Shown one piece after another: positions 22,179 to 35,600 of a stretch of DNA of 64,000 nucleotides. The first letter of the stretch is position 1. Every line of letters begins with the position of its first letter. This DNA comes from Tachypleus tridentatus. Lineage: Eukaryota > Arthropoda > Merostomata > Xiphosura > Limulidae. Below the pieces are notes generated by a model, which ran no database searches, had not been told where the DNA came from, and saw only the letters and a program-made list of their open reading frames with translations. The stretch lies in assembly GCF_004210375.1 (NCBI RefSeq), contig NC_134828.1, positions 21,258,400 through 21,322,399 on the forward strand, in the 5' to 3' direction. A program made the position numbers and the translations under genes.

Positions 22179-22678
22179 NNNNNNNNNNNNNNNNNNNNNN
22201 NNNNNNNNNNNNNNNNNNNNNNNNNNNNNNNNNNNNNNNNNNNNNNNNNNNNNNNNNNNNNNNNNNNNNNNNNNNNNNNNNNNNNNNNNNNNNNNNNNNN
22301 NNNNNNNNNNNNNNNNNNNNNNNNNNNNNNNNNNNNNNNNNNNNNNNNNNNNNNNNNNNNNNNNNNNNNNNNNNNNNNNNNNNNNNNNNNNNNNNNNNNN
22401 NNNNNNNNNNNNNNNNNNNNNNNNNNNNNNNNNNNNNNNNNNNNNNNNNNNNNNNNNNNNNNNNNNNNNNNNNNNNNNNNNNNNNNNNNNNNNNNNNNNN
22501 NNNNNNNNNNNNNNNNNNNNNNNNNNNNNNNNNNNNNNNNNNNNNNNNNNNNNNNNNNNNNNNNNNNNNNNNNNNNNNNNNNNNNNNNNNNNNNNNNNNN
22601 NNNNNNNNNNNNNNNNNNNNNNNNNNNNNNNNNNNNNNNNNNNNNNNNNNNNNNNNNNNNNNNNNNNNNNNNNNNNNN
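22179..22678. other. Assembly gap, exactly 500 N
   Basis: Five hundred N in a row. The round number indicates a placeholder of unknown true size, typical of scaffolding joins. The left junction of the 42-bp array is hidden here. Confidence 0.99.
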
Positions 22679-25600
22679 CCTGTTGTAGTTCTTCTAACTG
22701 AATTGTTTGGGTAGTAATTACCTGTTGTAGTTCTTCTAACTGAATTGTTTAGGTAGTAATTACCTGTTGTAGTCTCAACTTCTAACTGAATTGAATGTTT
22801 GGGTAGTAATTACCTGTTGTAGTTCTTCTAACTGAATTGTTTGGGTAGTAATTACCTGTTGTAGTTCTTCTAACTGAATTGTTTAGGTAGTAATTACCTG
22901 TTGTAGTTCTTCTAACTGAATTGTTTAGGTAGTAATTACCTGTTGTAGTTCTTCTAACTGAATTGTTTGAGGTAGTAATTACCTGTTGTAGTTCTCTAAC
23001 TGAATTGTTTTGGTAGTAATTACCTGTTGTAGTTCTTCTAACTGAATTGTTTAGGTAGTAATTACCTGTTGTAGTTCTTCTAACTGAATTGTTTAGGTAG
23101 TAATTACCTGTTGTAGTTCTTCTAACTGAATTGTTTAGGTAGTAATTACCTGTTGTAGTTCTTCTAACTGAATTGTTTAGGTAGTAATTACCTGTTGTAG
23201 TTCTTCTAACTGAATTGTTTGGGTAGTAATTACCTGTTGTAGTTCTTCTAACTGAATTGTTTGGGTAGTAATTACCTGTTGTAGTTCTTCTAACTGAATT
23301 GTTTAGGTAGTAATTACCTGTTGTAGTTCTTCTAACTGAATTGTTTAGGTAGTAATTACCTGTTGTAGTTCTAACTGAATTGTTTAGGTAGTAATTACCT
23401 GTTGTAGTTCTTCTAACTGAATTGTTTAGGTAGTAATTACCTGTTGTAGTTCTTCTAACTGAATTGTTTAGGTAGTAATTACCTGTTGTAGTTCTTCTAA
23501 CTGAATTGTTTGGGTAGTAATTACCTGTTGTAGTTCTTCTAACTGAATTGTTTAGGGTAGTAATTACCTGTTGTAGTTCTTCTAACTGAATTGTTTAGGT
23601 AGTAATTACCTGTTGTAGTTCTTCTAACTGAATTGTTTAGGTGTAATTACCTGTTGTAGTGAATTGTTTGGGTAGTAATTACCTGTTGTAGTTCTTCTAA
23701 CTGAATTGTTTAGGTAGTAATTACCTGTTGTAGTTCTTCTAACTGAATTGTTTGGGTAGTAATTACCTGTTGTAGTTCTTCTAACTGAATTGTTTTTACC
23801 TGGTAGTAATTACCTGTTGTAGTTCTTCTAAGGTGAATTGTTAGGTAGTTCTTCTAACTGAATTGTTTAGGTAGTAATTACCTGTTGTAGTTCTTCTAAC
23901 TGAATTGTTTGGGTAGTAATTACCTGTTGTAGTTCTTCTAACTGAATTGTTTAGGTAGTAATTACCTGTTGTAGTGAATTGTTTGGGTAGTAATTACCTG
24001 TTGTAGTTCTTCTAACTGAATTGTTTGGGTAGTAATTACCTGTTGTAGTTCTTCTAACTGAATTGTTTAGGTAGTAATTACCTGTTGTAGTTCTTCTAAC
24101 TGAATTGTTTAGGTAGTAATTACCTGTTGTAGTTCTTCTAACTGAATTGTTTGGGTAGTAATTACCTGTTGTAGTTCTTCTAACTGAATTGTTTAGGTAG
24201 TAATTACCTGTTGTAGTTCTTCTAACTGAATTGTTTAGGTAGTAATTACTAACTGAATTGTTTTGTAAGTTCTGTTGTAGTTCTCTAACTGAATTGTTTA
24301 GGTAGTAATTACCTGTTGTAGTTCTTCTAACTGAATTGTTTAGGTAGTAATTACCTGTTGTAGTTCTTCTAACTGAATTGTTTAGGTAGTAATTACCTGT
24401 TGTAGTTCTTCTAACTGAATTGTTTAGGTAGTAATTACCTGTTGTAGTTCTTCTAACTGAATTGTTTAGGTAGTAATTACCTGTTGTAGTTCTTCTAACT
24501 GAATTGTTTGGGTAGTAATTACCTGTTGTAGTTCTCTAACTGAATTGTTTGGGTAGTAATTACCTGTTGTAGTTCTTCTAACTGAATTGTTTAGGTAGTA
24601 ATTACCTGTTGTAGTTCTTCTAACTGAATTGTTTAGGTAGTAATTACCTGTTGTAGTTCTTCTAACTGAATTGTTTGGGTAGTAATTACCTGTTGTAGTT
24701 CTTCTAACTGAATTGTTTGGGTAGTAATTACCTGTTGTAGTTCTTCTAACTGAATTGTTTGGGTAGTAATTACCTGTTGTAGTTCTTCTAACTGAATTGT
24801 TTAGGTAGTAATTACCTGTTGTAGTTCTTCTAACTGAATTGTTTAGGTAGTAATTACCTGTTGTAGTTCTTCTAACTGAATTGTTTAGGTAGTAATTACC
24901 TGTTGTAGTTCTTCTAACTGAATTGTTTAGGTAGTAATTACCTGTTGTAGTTCTTCTAACTGAATTGTTTAGGTAGTAATTACCTGTTGTAGTTCTTCTA
25001 ACTGAATTGTTTGGGTAGTAATTACCTGTTGTAGTTCTTCTAACTGAATTGTTTAGGTAGTAATTACCTGTTGTAGTTCTTCTAACTGAATTGTTTAGGT
25101 AGTAATTACCTGTTGTAGTTCTTCTAACTGAATTGTTTAGGTAGTAATTACCTGTTGTAGTTTCTTCTAACTGAATTGTTTGGGTAGTAATTACCTGTTG
25201 TAGTTCTTCTAACTGAATTGTTTAGGTAGTAATTACCTGTTGTAGTTCTTCTAACTGAATTGTTTGGGTAGTAATTACCTGTTGTAGTTCTTCTAACTGA
25301 ATTGTTTGGGTAGTAATTACCTGTTGTAGTTCTTCTAACTGAATTGTTTGGGTAGTAATTACCTGTTGTAGTTCTTCTAACTGAATTGTTTAGGTAGTAA
25401 TTACCTGTTGTAGTTCTTCTAACTGAATTGTTTAGGTAGTAATTACCTGTTGTAGTTCTTCTAACTGAATTGTTTAGGTAGTAATTACCTGTTGTAGTTC
25501 TTCTAACTGAATTGTTTAGGTAGTAATTACCTGTTGTAGTTCTTCTAACTGAATTGTTTAGGTAGTAATTACCTGTTGTAGTTCTTCTAACTGAATTGTT

Positions 25601-26679
25601 TAGGTAGTAATTACCTGTTGTAGTTCTTCTAACTGAATTGTTTAGGTAGTAATTACCTGTTGTAGTTCTTCTAACTGAATTGTTTAGGTAGTAATTACCT
25701 GTTGTAGTTCTAACTGAATTGTTTAGGTAGTAATTACCTGTTGTAGTTCTTCTAACTGAATTGTTTGGGTAGTAATTACCTGTTGTAGTTCTTCTAACTG
25801 AATTGTTTAGGTAGTAATTACCTGTTGTAGTTCTTCTAACTGAATTGTTTGGGTAGTAATTACCTGTTGTAGTTCTTCTAACTGAATTGTTTGGGTAGTA
25901 ATTACCTGTTGTAGTTCTTCTAACTGAATTGTTTAGGTAGTAATTACCTGTTGTAGTTCTTCTAACTGAATTGTTTAGGTAGTAATTACCTGTTGTAGTT
26001 CTTCTAACTGAATTGTTTAGGTAGTAATTACCTGTTGTAGTTCTTCTAACTGAATTGTTTAGGTAGTAATTACCTGTTGTAGTTCTTCTAACTGAATTGT
26101 TTAGGTAGTAATTACCTGTTGTAGTTCTTCTAACTGAATTGTTTAGGTAGTAATTACCTGTTGTAGTTCTTCTAACTGAATTGTTTAGGTAGTAATTACC
26201 TGTTGTAGTTCTTCTAACTGAATTGTTTGGGTAGTAATTACCTGTTGTAGTTCTTCTAACTGAATTGTTTAGGTAGTAATTACCTGTTGTAGTTCTTCTA
26301 ACTGAATTGTTTGGGTAGTAATTACCTGTTGTAGTTCTTCTAACTGAATTGTTTGGGTAGTAATTACCTGTTGTAGTTCTTCTAACTGAATTGTTTAGGT
26401 AGTAATTACCTGTTGTAGTTCTTCTAACTGAATTGTTTAGGTAGTAATTACCTGTTGTAGTTCTTCTAACTGAATTGTTTAGGTAGTAATTACCTGTTGT
26501 AGTTCTTCTAACTGAATTGTTTAGGTAGTAATTACCTGTTGTAGTTCTTCTAACTGAATTGTTTGGGTAGTAATTACCTGTTGTAGTTCTTCTAACTGAA
26601 TTGTTTAGGTAGTAATTACCTGTTGTAGTTCTTCTAACTGAATTGTTTAGGTAGTAATTACCTGTTGTAGTTCTTCTAA

Positions 26680-29600
26680 CTGAATTGTTTGGGTAGTAAT
26701 TACCTGTTGTAGTTCTTCTAACTGAATTGTTTGGGTAGTAATTACCTGTTGTAGTTCTTCTAACTGAATTGTTTGGGTAGTAATTACCTGTTGTAGTTCT
26801 TCTAACTGAATTGTTTGGGTAGTAATTACCTGTTGTAGTTCTTCTAACTGAATTGTTTGGGTAGTAATTACCTGTTGTAGTTCTTCTAACTGAATTGTTT
26901 GGGTAGTAATTACCTGTTGTAGTTCTTCTAACTGAATTGTTTGGGTAGTAATTACCTGTTGTAGTTCTTCTAACTGAATTGTTTGGGTAGTAATTACCTG
27001 TTGTAGTTCTTCTAACTGAATTGTTTGGGTAGTAATTACCTGTTGTAGTTCTTCTAACTGAATTGTTTAGGTAGTAATTACCTGTTGTAGTTCTTCTAAC
27101 TGAATTGTTTAGGTAGTAATTACCTGTTGTAGTTCTTCTAACTGAATTGTTTGGGTAGTAATTACCTGTTGTAGTTCTTCTAACTGAATTGTTTGGGTAG
27201 TAATTACCTGTTGTAGTTCTTCTAACTGAATTGTTTAGGTAGTAATTACCTGTTGTAGTTCTTCTAACTGAATTGTTTGGGTAGTAATTACCTGTTGTAG
27301 TTCTTCTAACTGAATTGTTTAGGTAGTAATTACCTGTTGTAGTTCTTCTAACTGAATTGTTTGGGTAGTAATTACCTGTTGTAGTTCTTCTAACTGAATT
27401 GTTTGGGTAGTAATTACCTGTTGTAGTTCTTCTAACTGAATTGTTTGGGTAGTAATTACCTGTTGTAGTTCTTCTAACTGAATTGTTTGGGTAGTAATTA
27501 CCTGTTGTAGTTCTTCTAACTGAATTGTTTGGGTAGTAATTACCTGTTGTAGTTCTTCTAACTGAATTGTTTGGGTAGTAATTACCTGTTGTAGTTCTTC
27601 TAACTGAATTGTTTGGGTAGTAATTACCTGTTGTAGTTCTTCTAACTGAATTGTTTGGGTAGTAATTACCTGTTGTAGTTCTTCTAACTGAATTGTTTGG
27701 GTAGTAATTACCTGTTGTAGTTCTTCTAACTGAATTGTTTGGGTAGTAATTACCTGTTGTAGTTCTTCTAACTGAATTGTTTAGGTAGTAATTACCTGTT
27801 GTAGTTCTTCTAACTGAATTGTTTGGGTAGTAATTACCTGTTGTAGTTCTTCTAACTGAATTGTTTAGGTAGTAATTACCTGTTGTAGTTCTTCTAACTG
27901 AATTGTTTAGGTAGTAATTACCTGTTGTAGTTCTTCTAACTGAATTGTTTAAGGTAGTAATTACCTGTTGTAGTTCTTCTAACTGAATTGTTTGGGTAGT
28001 AATTACCTGTTGTAGTTCTTCTAACTGAATTGTTTGGGTAGTAATTACCTGTTGTAGTTCTTCTAACTGAATTGTTTAGGTAGTAATTACCTGTTGTAGT
28101 TCTTCTAACTGAATTGTTTGGGTAGTAATTACCTGTTGTAGTTCTTCTAACTGAATTGTTTGGGTAGTAATTACCTGTTGTAGTTCTTCTAACTGAATTG
28201 TTTGGGTAGTAATTACCTGTTGTAGTTCTTCTAACTGAATTGTTTGGGTAGTAATTACCTGTTGTAGTTCTTCTAACTGAATTGTTTGGGTAGTAATTAC
28301 CTGTTGTAGTTCTTCTAACTGAATTGTTTAGGTAGTAATTACCTGTTGTAGTTCTTCTAACTGAATTGTTTAGGTAGTAATTACCTGTTGTAGTTCTTCT
28401 AACTGAATTGTTTAGGTAGTAATTACCTGTTGTAGTTCTTCTAACTGAATTGTTTGGGTAGTAATTACCTGTTGTAGTTCTTCTAACTGAATTGTTTGGG
28501 TAGTAATTACCTGTTGTAGTTCTTCTAACTGAATTGTTTAGGTAGTAATTACCTGTTGTAGTTCTTCTAACTGAATTGTTTAGGTAGTAATTACCTGTTG
28601 TAGTTCTTCTAACTGAATTGTTTGGGTAGTAATTACCTGTTGTAGTTCTTCTAACTGAATTGTTTGGGTAGTAATTACCTGTTGTAGTTCTTCTAACTGA
28701 ATTGTTTGGGTAGTAATTACCTGTTGTAGTTCTTCTAACTGAATTGTTTGGGTAGTAATTACCTGTTGTAGTTCTTCTAACTGAATTGTTTGGGTAGTAA
28801 TTACCTGTTGTAGTTCTTCTAACTGAATTGTTTGGGTAGTAATTACCTGTTGTAGTTCTTCTAACTGAATTGTTTAGGTAGTAATTACCTGTTGTAGTTC
28901 TTCTAATTGTTTGGGTAGTAAATTGAATTGTTTAGGTAGTAATTACCTGTTGTAGTTCTTCTAACTGAATTGTTTGGGTAGTAATTACCTGTTGTAGTTC
29001 TTCTAACTGAATTGTTTGGGTAGTAATTACCTGTTGTAGTTCTTCTAACTGAATTGTTTGGGTAGTAATTACCTGTTGTAGTTCTTCTAACTGAATTGTT
29101 TGGGTAGTAATTACCTGTTGTAGTTCTTCTAACTGAATTGTTTGGGTAGTAATTACCTGTTGTAGTTCTTCTAACTGAATTGTTTGGGTAGTAATTACCT
29201 GTTGTAGTTCTTCTAACTGAATTGTTTGGGTAGTAATTACCTGTTGTAGTTCTTCTAACTGAATTGTTTAGGTAGTAATTACCTGTTGTAGTTCTTCTAA
29301 CTGAATTGTTTAGGTAGTAATTACCTGTTGTAGTTCTTCTAACTGAATTGTTTGGGTAGTAATTACCTGTTGTAGTTCTTCTAACTGAATTGTTTGGGTA
29401 GTAATTACCTGTTGTAGTTCTTCTAACTGAATTGTTTGGGTAGTAATTACCTGTTGTAGTTCTTCTAACTGAATTGTTTAGGTAGTAATTACCTGTTGTA
29501 GTTCTTCTAACTGAATTGTTTGGGTAGTAATTACCTGTTGTAGTTCTTCTAACTGAATTGTTTGGGTAGTAATTACCTGTTGTAGTTCTTCTAACTGAAT

Positions 29601-32600
29601 TGTTTGGGTAGTAATTACCTGTTGTAGTTCTTCTAACTGAATTGTTTGGGTAGTAATTACCTGTTGTAGTTCTTCTAACTGAATTGTTTGGGTAGTAATT
29701 ACCTGTTGTAGTTCTTCTAACTGAATTGTTTAGGTAGTAATTACCTGTTGTAGTTCTTCTAACTGAATTGTTTGGGTAGTAATTACCTGTTGTAGTTCTT
29801 CTAACTGAATTGTTTGGGTAGTAATTACCTGTTGTAGTTCTTCTAACTGAATTGTTTGGGTAGTAATTACCTGTTGTAGTTCTTCTAACTGAATTGTTTG
29901 GGTAGTAATTACCTGTTGTAGTTCTTCTAACTGAATTGTTTGGGTAGTAATTACCTGTTGTAGTTCTTCTAACTGAATTGTTTGGGTAGTAATTACCTGT
30001 TGTAGTTCTTCTAACTGAATTGTTTGGGTAGTAATTACCTGTTGTAGTTTCTAACTGAATTGTTTGGGTAGTAATTACCTGTTGTAGTTCTTCTAACTGA
30101 ATTGTTTGGGTAGTAATTACCTGTTGTAGTTCTTCTAACTGAATTGTTTGGGTAGTAATTACCTGTTGTAGTTCTTCTAACTGAATTGTTTAGGTAGTAA
30201 TTACCTGTTGTAGTTCTAACTGAATTGTTTGGGTAGTAATTACCTGTTGTAGTTCTTCTAAATTGTTTGGGTAGTAATTACCTGTTGTAGTTCTTCTAAC
30301 TGAATTGTTTAGGTAGTAATTACCTGTTGTAGTTCTTCTAACTGAATTGTTTGGGTAGTAATTACCTGTTGTAGTTCTTCTAACTGAATTGTTTAGGTAG
30401 TAATTACCTGTTGTAGTTCTTCTAACTGAATTGTTTGGGTAGTAATTACCTGTTGTAGTTCTTCTAACTGAATTGTTTGGGTAGTAATTACCTGTTGTAG
30501 TTCTTCTAACTGAATTGTTTGGGTAGTAATTACCTGTTGTAGTTCTTCTAACTGAATTGTTTGGGTAGTAATTACCTGTTGTAGTTCTGAATTGTTTGGG
30601 TAGTAATTACCTGTTGTAACTGAATTGTTTGGGTAGTAATTACCTGTTGTAGTTCTTCTAACTGAATTGTTTGGGTAGTAATTACCTGTTGTAGTTCTTC
30701 TAACTGAATTGTTTGGGTAGTAATTACCTGTTGTAGTTCTTCTAACTGAATTGTTTGTTGGTAGTAATTACCTGTTGTAGTTCTTCTAACTGAATTGTTT
30801 AGGTAGTAATTACCTGTTGTAGTTCTTCTAACTGAATTGTTTGGGTAGTAATTACCTGTTGTAGTTCTTCTAACTGAATTGTTTGGGTAGTAATTACCTG
30901 TTGTAGTTCTTCTAACTGAATTGTTTGGGTAGTAATTACCTGTTGTAGTTCTTCTAACTGAATTGTTTGGGTAGTAATTACCTGTTGTAGTTCTTCTAAC
31001 TGAATTGTTTGGGTAGTAATTACCTGTTGTAGTTCTTCTAACTGAATTGTTTAGGTAGTAATTACCTGTTGTAGTTCTTCTAACTGAATTGTTTGGGTAG
31101 TAATTACCTGTTGTAGTTCTTCTAACTGAATTGTTTAGGTAGTAATTACCTGTTGTAGTTCTTCTAACTGAATTGTTTGGGTAGTAATTACCTGTTGTAG
31201 TTCTTCTAACTGAATTGTTTAGGTAGTAATTACCTGTTGTAGTTCTTCTAACTGAATTGTTTGGGTAGTATTATTACCTGTTGTAGTTACCTGTTGTAGT
31301 TTCTAACTGAATTGTTTGGGTAGTAATTACCTGTTGTAGTTCTTCTAACTGAATTGTTTGGGTAGTAATTACCTGTTGTAGTTCTTCTAACTGAATTGTT
31401 TGGGTAGTAATTACCTGTTGTAGTTCTTCTAACTGAATTGTTTGGGTAGTAATTACCTGTTGTAGTTCTTCTAACTGAATTGTTTGGGTAGTAATTACCT
31501 GTTGTAGTTCTTCTAACTGAATTGTTTGGGTAGTAATTACCTGTTGTAGTTCTTCTAACTGAATTGTTTGGGTAGTAATTACCTGTTGTAGTTCTTCTAA
31601 CTGAATTGTTTGGGTAGTAATTACCTGTTGTAGTTCTTCTAACTGAATTGTTTGGGTAGTAATTACCTGTTGTAGTTCTTCTAACTGAATTGTTTGGGTA
31701 GTAATTACCTGTTGTAGTTCTTCTAACTGAATTGTTTGGGTAGTAATTACCTGTTGTAGTTCTTCTAACTGAATTGTTTGGGTAGTAATTACCTGTTGTA
31801 GTTCTTCTAACTGAATTGTTTGGGTAGTAATTACCTGTTGTAGTTCTTCTAACTGAATTGTTTGGGTAGTAATTACCTGTTGTAGTTCTTCTAACTGAAT
31901 TGTTTGGGTAGTAATTACCTGTTGTAGTTCTTCTAACTGAATTGTTTGGGTAGTAATTACCTGTTGTAGTTCTTCTAACTGAATTGTTTGGGTAGTAATT
32001 ACCTGTTGTAGTTCTTCTAACTGAATTGTTTGGGTAGTAATTACCTGTTGTAGTTCTTCTAACTGAATTGTTTGGGTAGTAATTACCTGTTGTAGTTCTT
32101 CTCTAACTGAATTGTTTGGGTAGTAATTACCTGTTGTAGTTCTTCTAACTGAATTGTTTAGGTAGTAATTACCTGTTGTAGTTCTTCTAACTGAATTGTT
32201 TGGGTAGTAATTACCTGTTGTAGTTCTTCTAACTGAATTGTTTGGGTAGTAATTACCTGTTGTAGTTCTTCTAACTGAATTGTTTGGGTAGTAATTACCT
32301 GTTGTAGTTCTTCTAACTGAATTGTTTGGGTAGTAATTACCTGTTGTAGTTCTTCTAACTGAATTGTTTAGGTAGTAATTACCTGTTGTAGTTCTTCTAA
32401 CTGAATTGTTTGGGTAGTAATTACCTGTTGTAGTTCTTCTAACTGAATTGTTTGGGTAGTAATTACCTGTTGTAGTTCTTCTAACTGAATTGTTTGGGTA
32501 GTAATTACCTGTTGTAGTTCTTCTAACTGAATTGTTTGGGTAGTAATTACCTGTTGTAGTTTCTAACTGAATTGTTTAGTAATTACCTGGTAGAATTGTT

Positions 32601-35600
32601 CTTCTAACTGAATTGTTTGGGTAGTAATTACCTGTTGTAGTTCTTCTAACTGAATTGTTTGGGTAGTAATTACCTGTTGTAGTTCTTCTAACTGAATTGT
32701 TTGGGTAGTAATTACCTGTTGTAGTTCTTCTAACTGAATTGTTTGGGTAGTAATTACCTGTTGTAGTTCTTCTAACTGAATTGTTTGGGTAGTAATTACC
32801 TGTTGTAGTTCTTCTAACTGAATTGTTTGGGTAGTAATTACCTGTTGTAGTTCTTCTAACTGAATTGTTTGGGTAGTAATTACCTGTTGTAGTTCTTCTA
32901 ACTGAATTGTTTAGGTAGTAATTACCTGTTGTAGTTCTTCTAACTGAATTGTTTAGGTAGTAATTACCTGTTGTAGTTCTTCTAACTGAATTGTTTGGGT
33001 AGTAATTACCTGTTGTAGTTCTTCTAACTGAATTGTTTGGGTAGTAATTACCTGTTGTAGTTCTTCTAACTGAATTGTTTGGGTAGTAATTACCTGTTGT
33101 AGTTCTTCTAACTGAATTGTTTAGGTAGTAATTACCTGTTGTAGTTCTTCTAACTGAATTGTTTGGGTAGTAATTACCTGTTGTAGTTCTTCTAACTGAA
33201 TTGTTTGGGTAGTAATTACCTGTTGTAGTTCTTCTAACTGAATTGTTTGGGTAGTAATTACCTGTTGTAGTTCTTCTAACTGAATTGTTTAGGTAGTAAT
33301 TACCTGTTGTAGTTCTTCTAACTGAATTGTTTGGGTAGTAATTACCTGTTGTAGTTCTTCTAACTGAATTGTTTGGGTAGTAATTACCTGTTGTAGTTCT
33401 TCTAACTGAATTGTTTAGGTAGTAATTACCTGTTGTAGTTCTTCTAACTGAATTGTTTGGGTAGTAATTACCTGTTGTAGTTCTTCTAACTGAATTGTTT
33501 GGGTAGTAATTACCTGTTGTAGTTCTTCTAACTGAATTGTTTGGGTAGTAATTACCTGTTGTAGTTCTTCTAACTGAATTGTTTGGGTAGTAATTACCTG
33601 TTGTAGTTCTTCTAACTGAATTGTTTGGGTAGTAATTACCTGTTGTAGTTCTTCTAACTGAATTGTTTGGGTAGTAATTACCTGTTGTAGTTCTTCTAAC
33701 TGAATTGTTTGGGTAGTAATTACCTGTTGTAGTTCTTCTAACTGAATTGTTTAGGTAGTAATTACCTGTTGTAGTTCTTCTAACTGAATTGTTTGGGTAG
33801 TAATTACCTGTTGTAGTTCTTCTAACTGAATTGTTTGGGTAGTAATTACCTGTTGTAGTTCTTCTAACTGAATTGTTTGGGTAGTAATTACCTGTTGTAG
33901 TTCTTCTAACTGAATTGTTTGGGTAGTAATTACCTGTTGTAGTTCTTCTAACTGAATTGTTTAGGTAGTAATTACCTGTTGTAGTTCTTCTAACTGAATT
34001 GTTTAGGTAGTAATTACCTGTTGTAGTTCTTCTAACTGAATTGTTTGGGTAGTAATTACCTGTTGTAGTTCTTCTAACTGAATTGTTTGGGTAGTAATTA
34101 CCTGTTGTAGTTCTTCTAACTGAATTGTTTGGGTAGTAATTACCTGTTGTAGTTCTTCTAACTGAATTGTTTAGGGTAGTAATTACCTGTTGTAGTAATT
34201 ACCTGTTTAGTTCTGAATTGTTTGGGTAGTAATTACCTGTTGTAGTTCTTCTAACTGAATTGTTTGGGTAGTAATTACCTGTTGTAGTTCTTCTAACTGA
34301 ATTGTTTGGGTAGTAATTACCTGTTGTAGTTCTTCTAACTGAATTGTTTGGGTAGTAATTACCTGTTGTAGTTCTTCTAACTGAATTGTTTGGGTAGTAA
34401 TTACCTGTTGTAGTTCTTCTAACTGAATTGTTTGGGTAGTAATTACCTGTTGTAGTTCTTCTAACTGAATTGTTTGGGTAGTAATTACCTGTTGTAGTTC
34501 TTCTAACTGAATTGTTTGGGTAGTAATTACCTGTTGTAGTTCTTCTAACTGAATTGTTTAAGGTAGTAATTACCTGTTGTAGTTCTTCTAACTGAATTGT
34601 TTGGGTAGTAATTACCTGTTGTAGTTCTTCTAACTGAATTGTTTGGGTAGTAATTACCTGTTGTAGTTCTTCTAACTGAATTGTTTGGGTAGTAATTACC
34701 TGTTGTAGTTCTTCTAACTGAATTGTTTGGGTAGTAATTACCTGTTGTAGTTCTTCTAACTGAATTGTTTGGGTAGTAATTACCTGTTGTAGTTCTTCTA
34801 ACTGAATTGTTTGGGTAGTAATTACCTGTTGTAGTTCTTCTAACTGAATTGTTTGGGTAGTAATTACCTGTTGTAGTTCTTCTAACTGAATTGTTTGGGT
34901 AGTAATTACCTGTTGTAGTTCTTCTAACTGAATTGTTTGGGTAGTAATTACCTGTTGTAGTTCTTCTAACTGAATTGTTTGGGTAGTAATTACCTGTTGT
35001 AGTTCTTCTAACTGAATTGTTTGGGTAGTAATTACCTGTTGTAGTTCTTCTAACTGAATTGTTTAGGTAGTAATTACCTGTTGTAGTTCTTCTAACTGAA
35101 TTGTTTGGGTAGTAATTACCTGTTGTAGTTCTTCTAACTGAATTGTTTGGGTAGTAATTACCTGTTGTAGTTCTTCTAACTGAATTGTTTGGGTAGTAAT
35201 TACCTGTTGTAGTTCTTCTAACTGAATTGTTTGGGTAGTAATTACCTGTTGTAGTTCTTCTAACTGAATTGTTTGGGTAGTAATTACCTGTTGTAGTTCT
35301 TCTAACTGAATTGTTTGGGTAGTAATTACCTGTTGTAGTTCTTCTAACTGAATTGTTTGGGTAGTAATTACCTGTTGTAGTTCTTCTAACTGAATTGTTT
35401 GGGTAGTAATTACCTGTTGTAGTTCTTCTAACTGAATTGTTTGGGTAGTAATTACCTGTTGTAGTTCTTCTAACTGAATTGTTTAGGTAGTAATTACCTG
35501 TTGTAGTTCTTCTAACTGAATTGTTTAGGTAGTAATTACCTGTTGTAGTTCTTCTAACTGAATTGTTTAGGTAGTAATTACCTGTTGTAGTTCTTCTAAC

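Noticed and set aside
22088..22714. Open frames of 179-208 codons across the N gap
   Set aside because: They are made almost wholly of unknown bases, with only a few real codons at each end.
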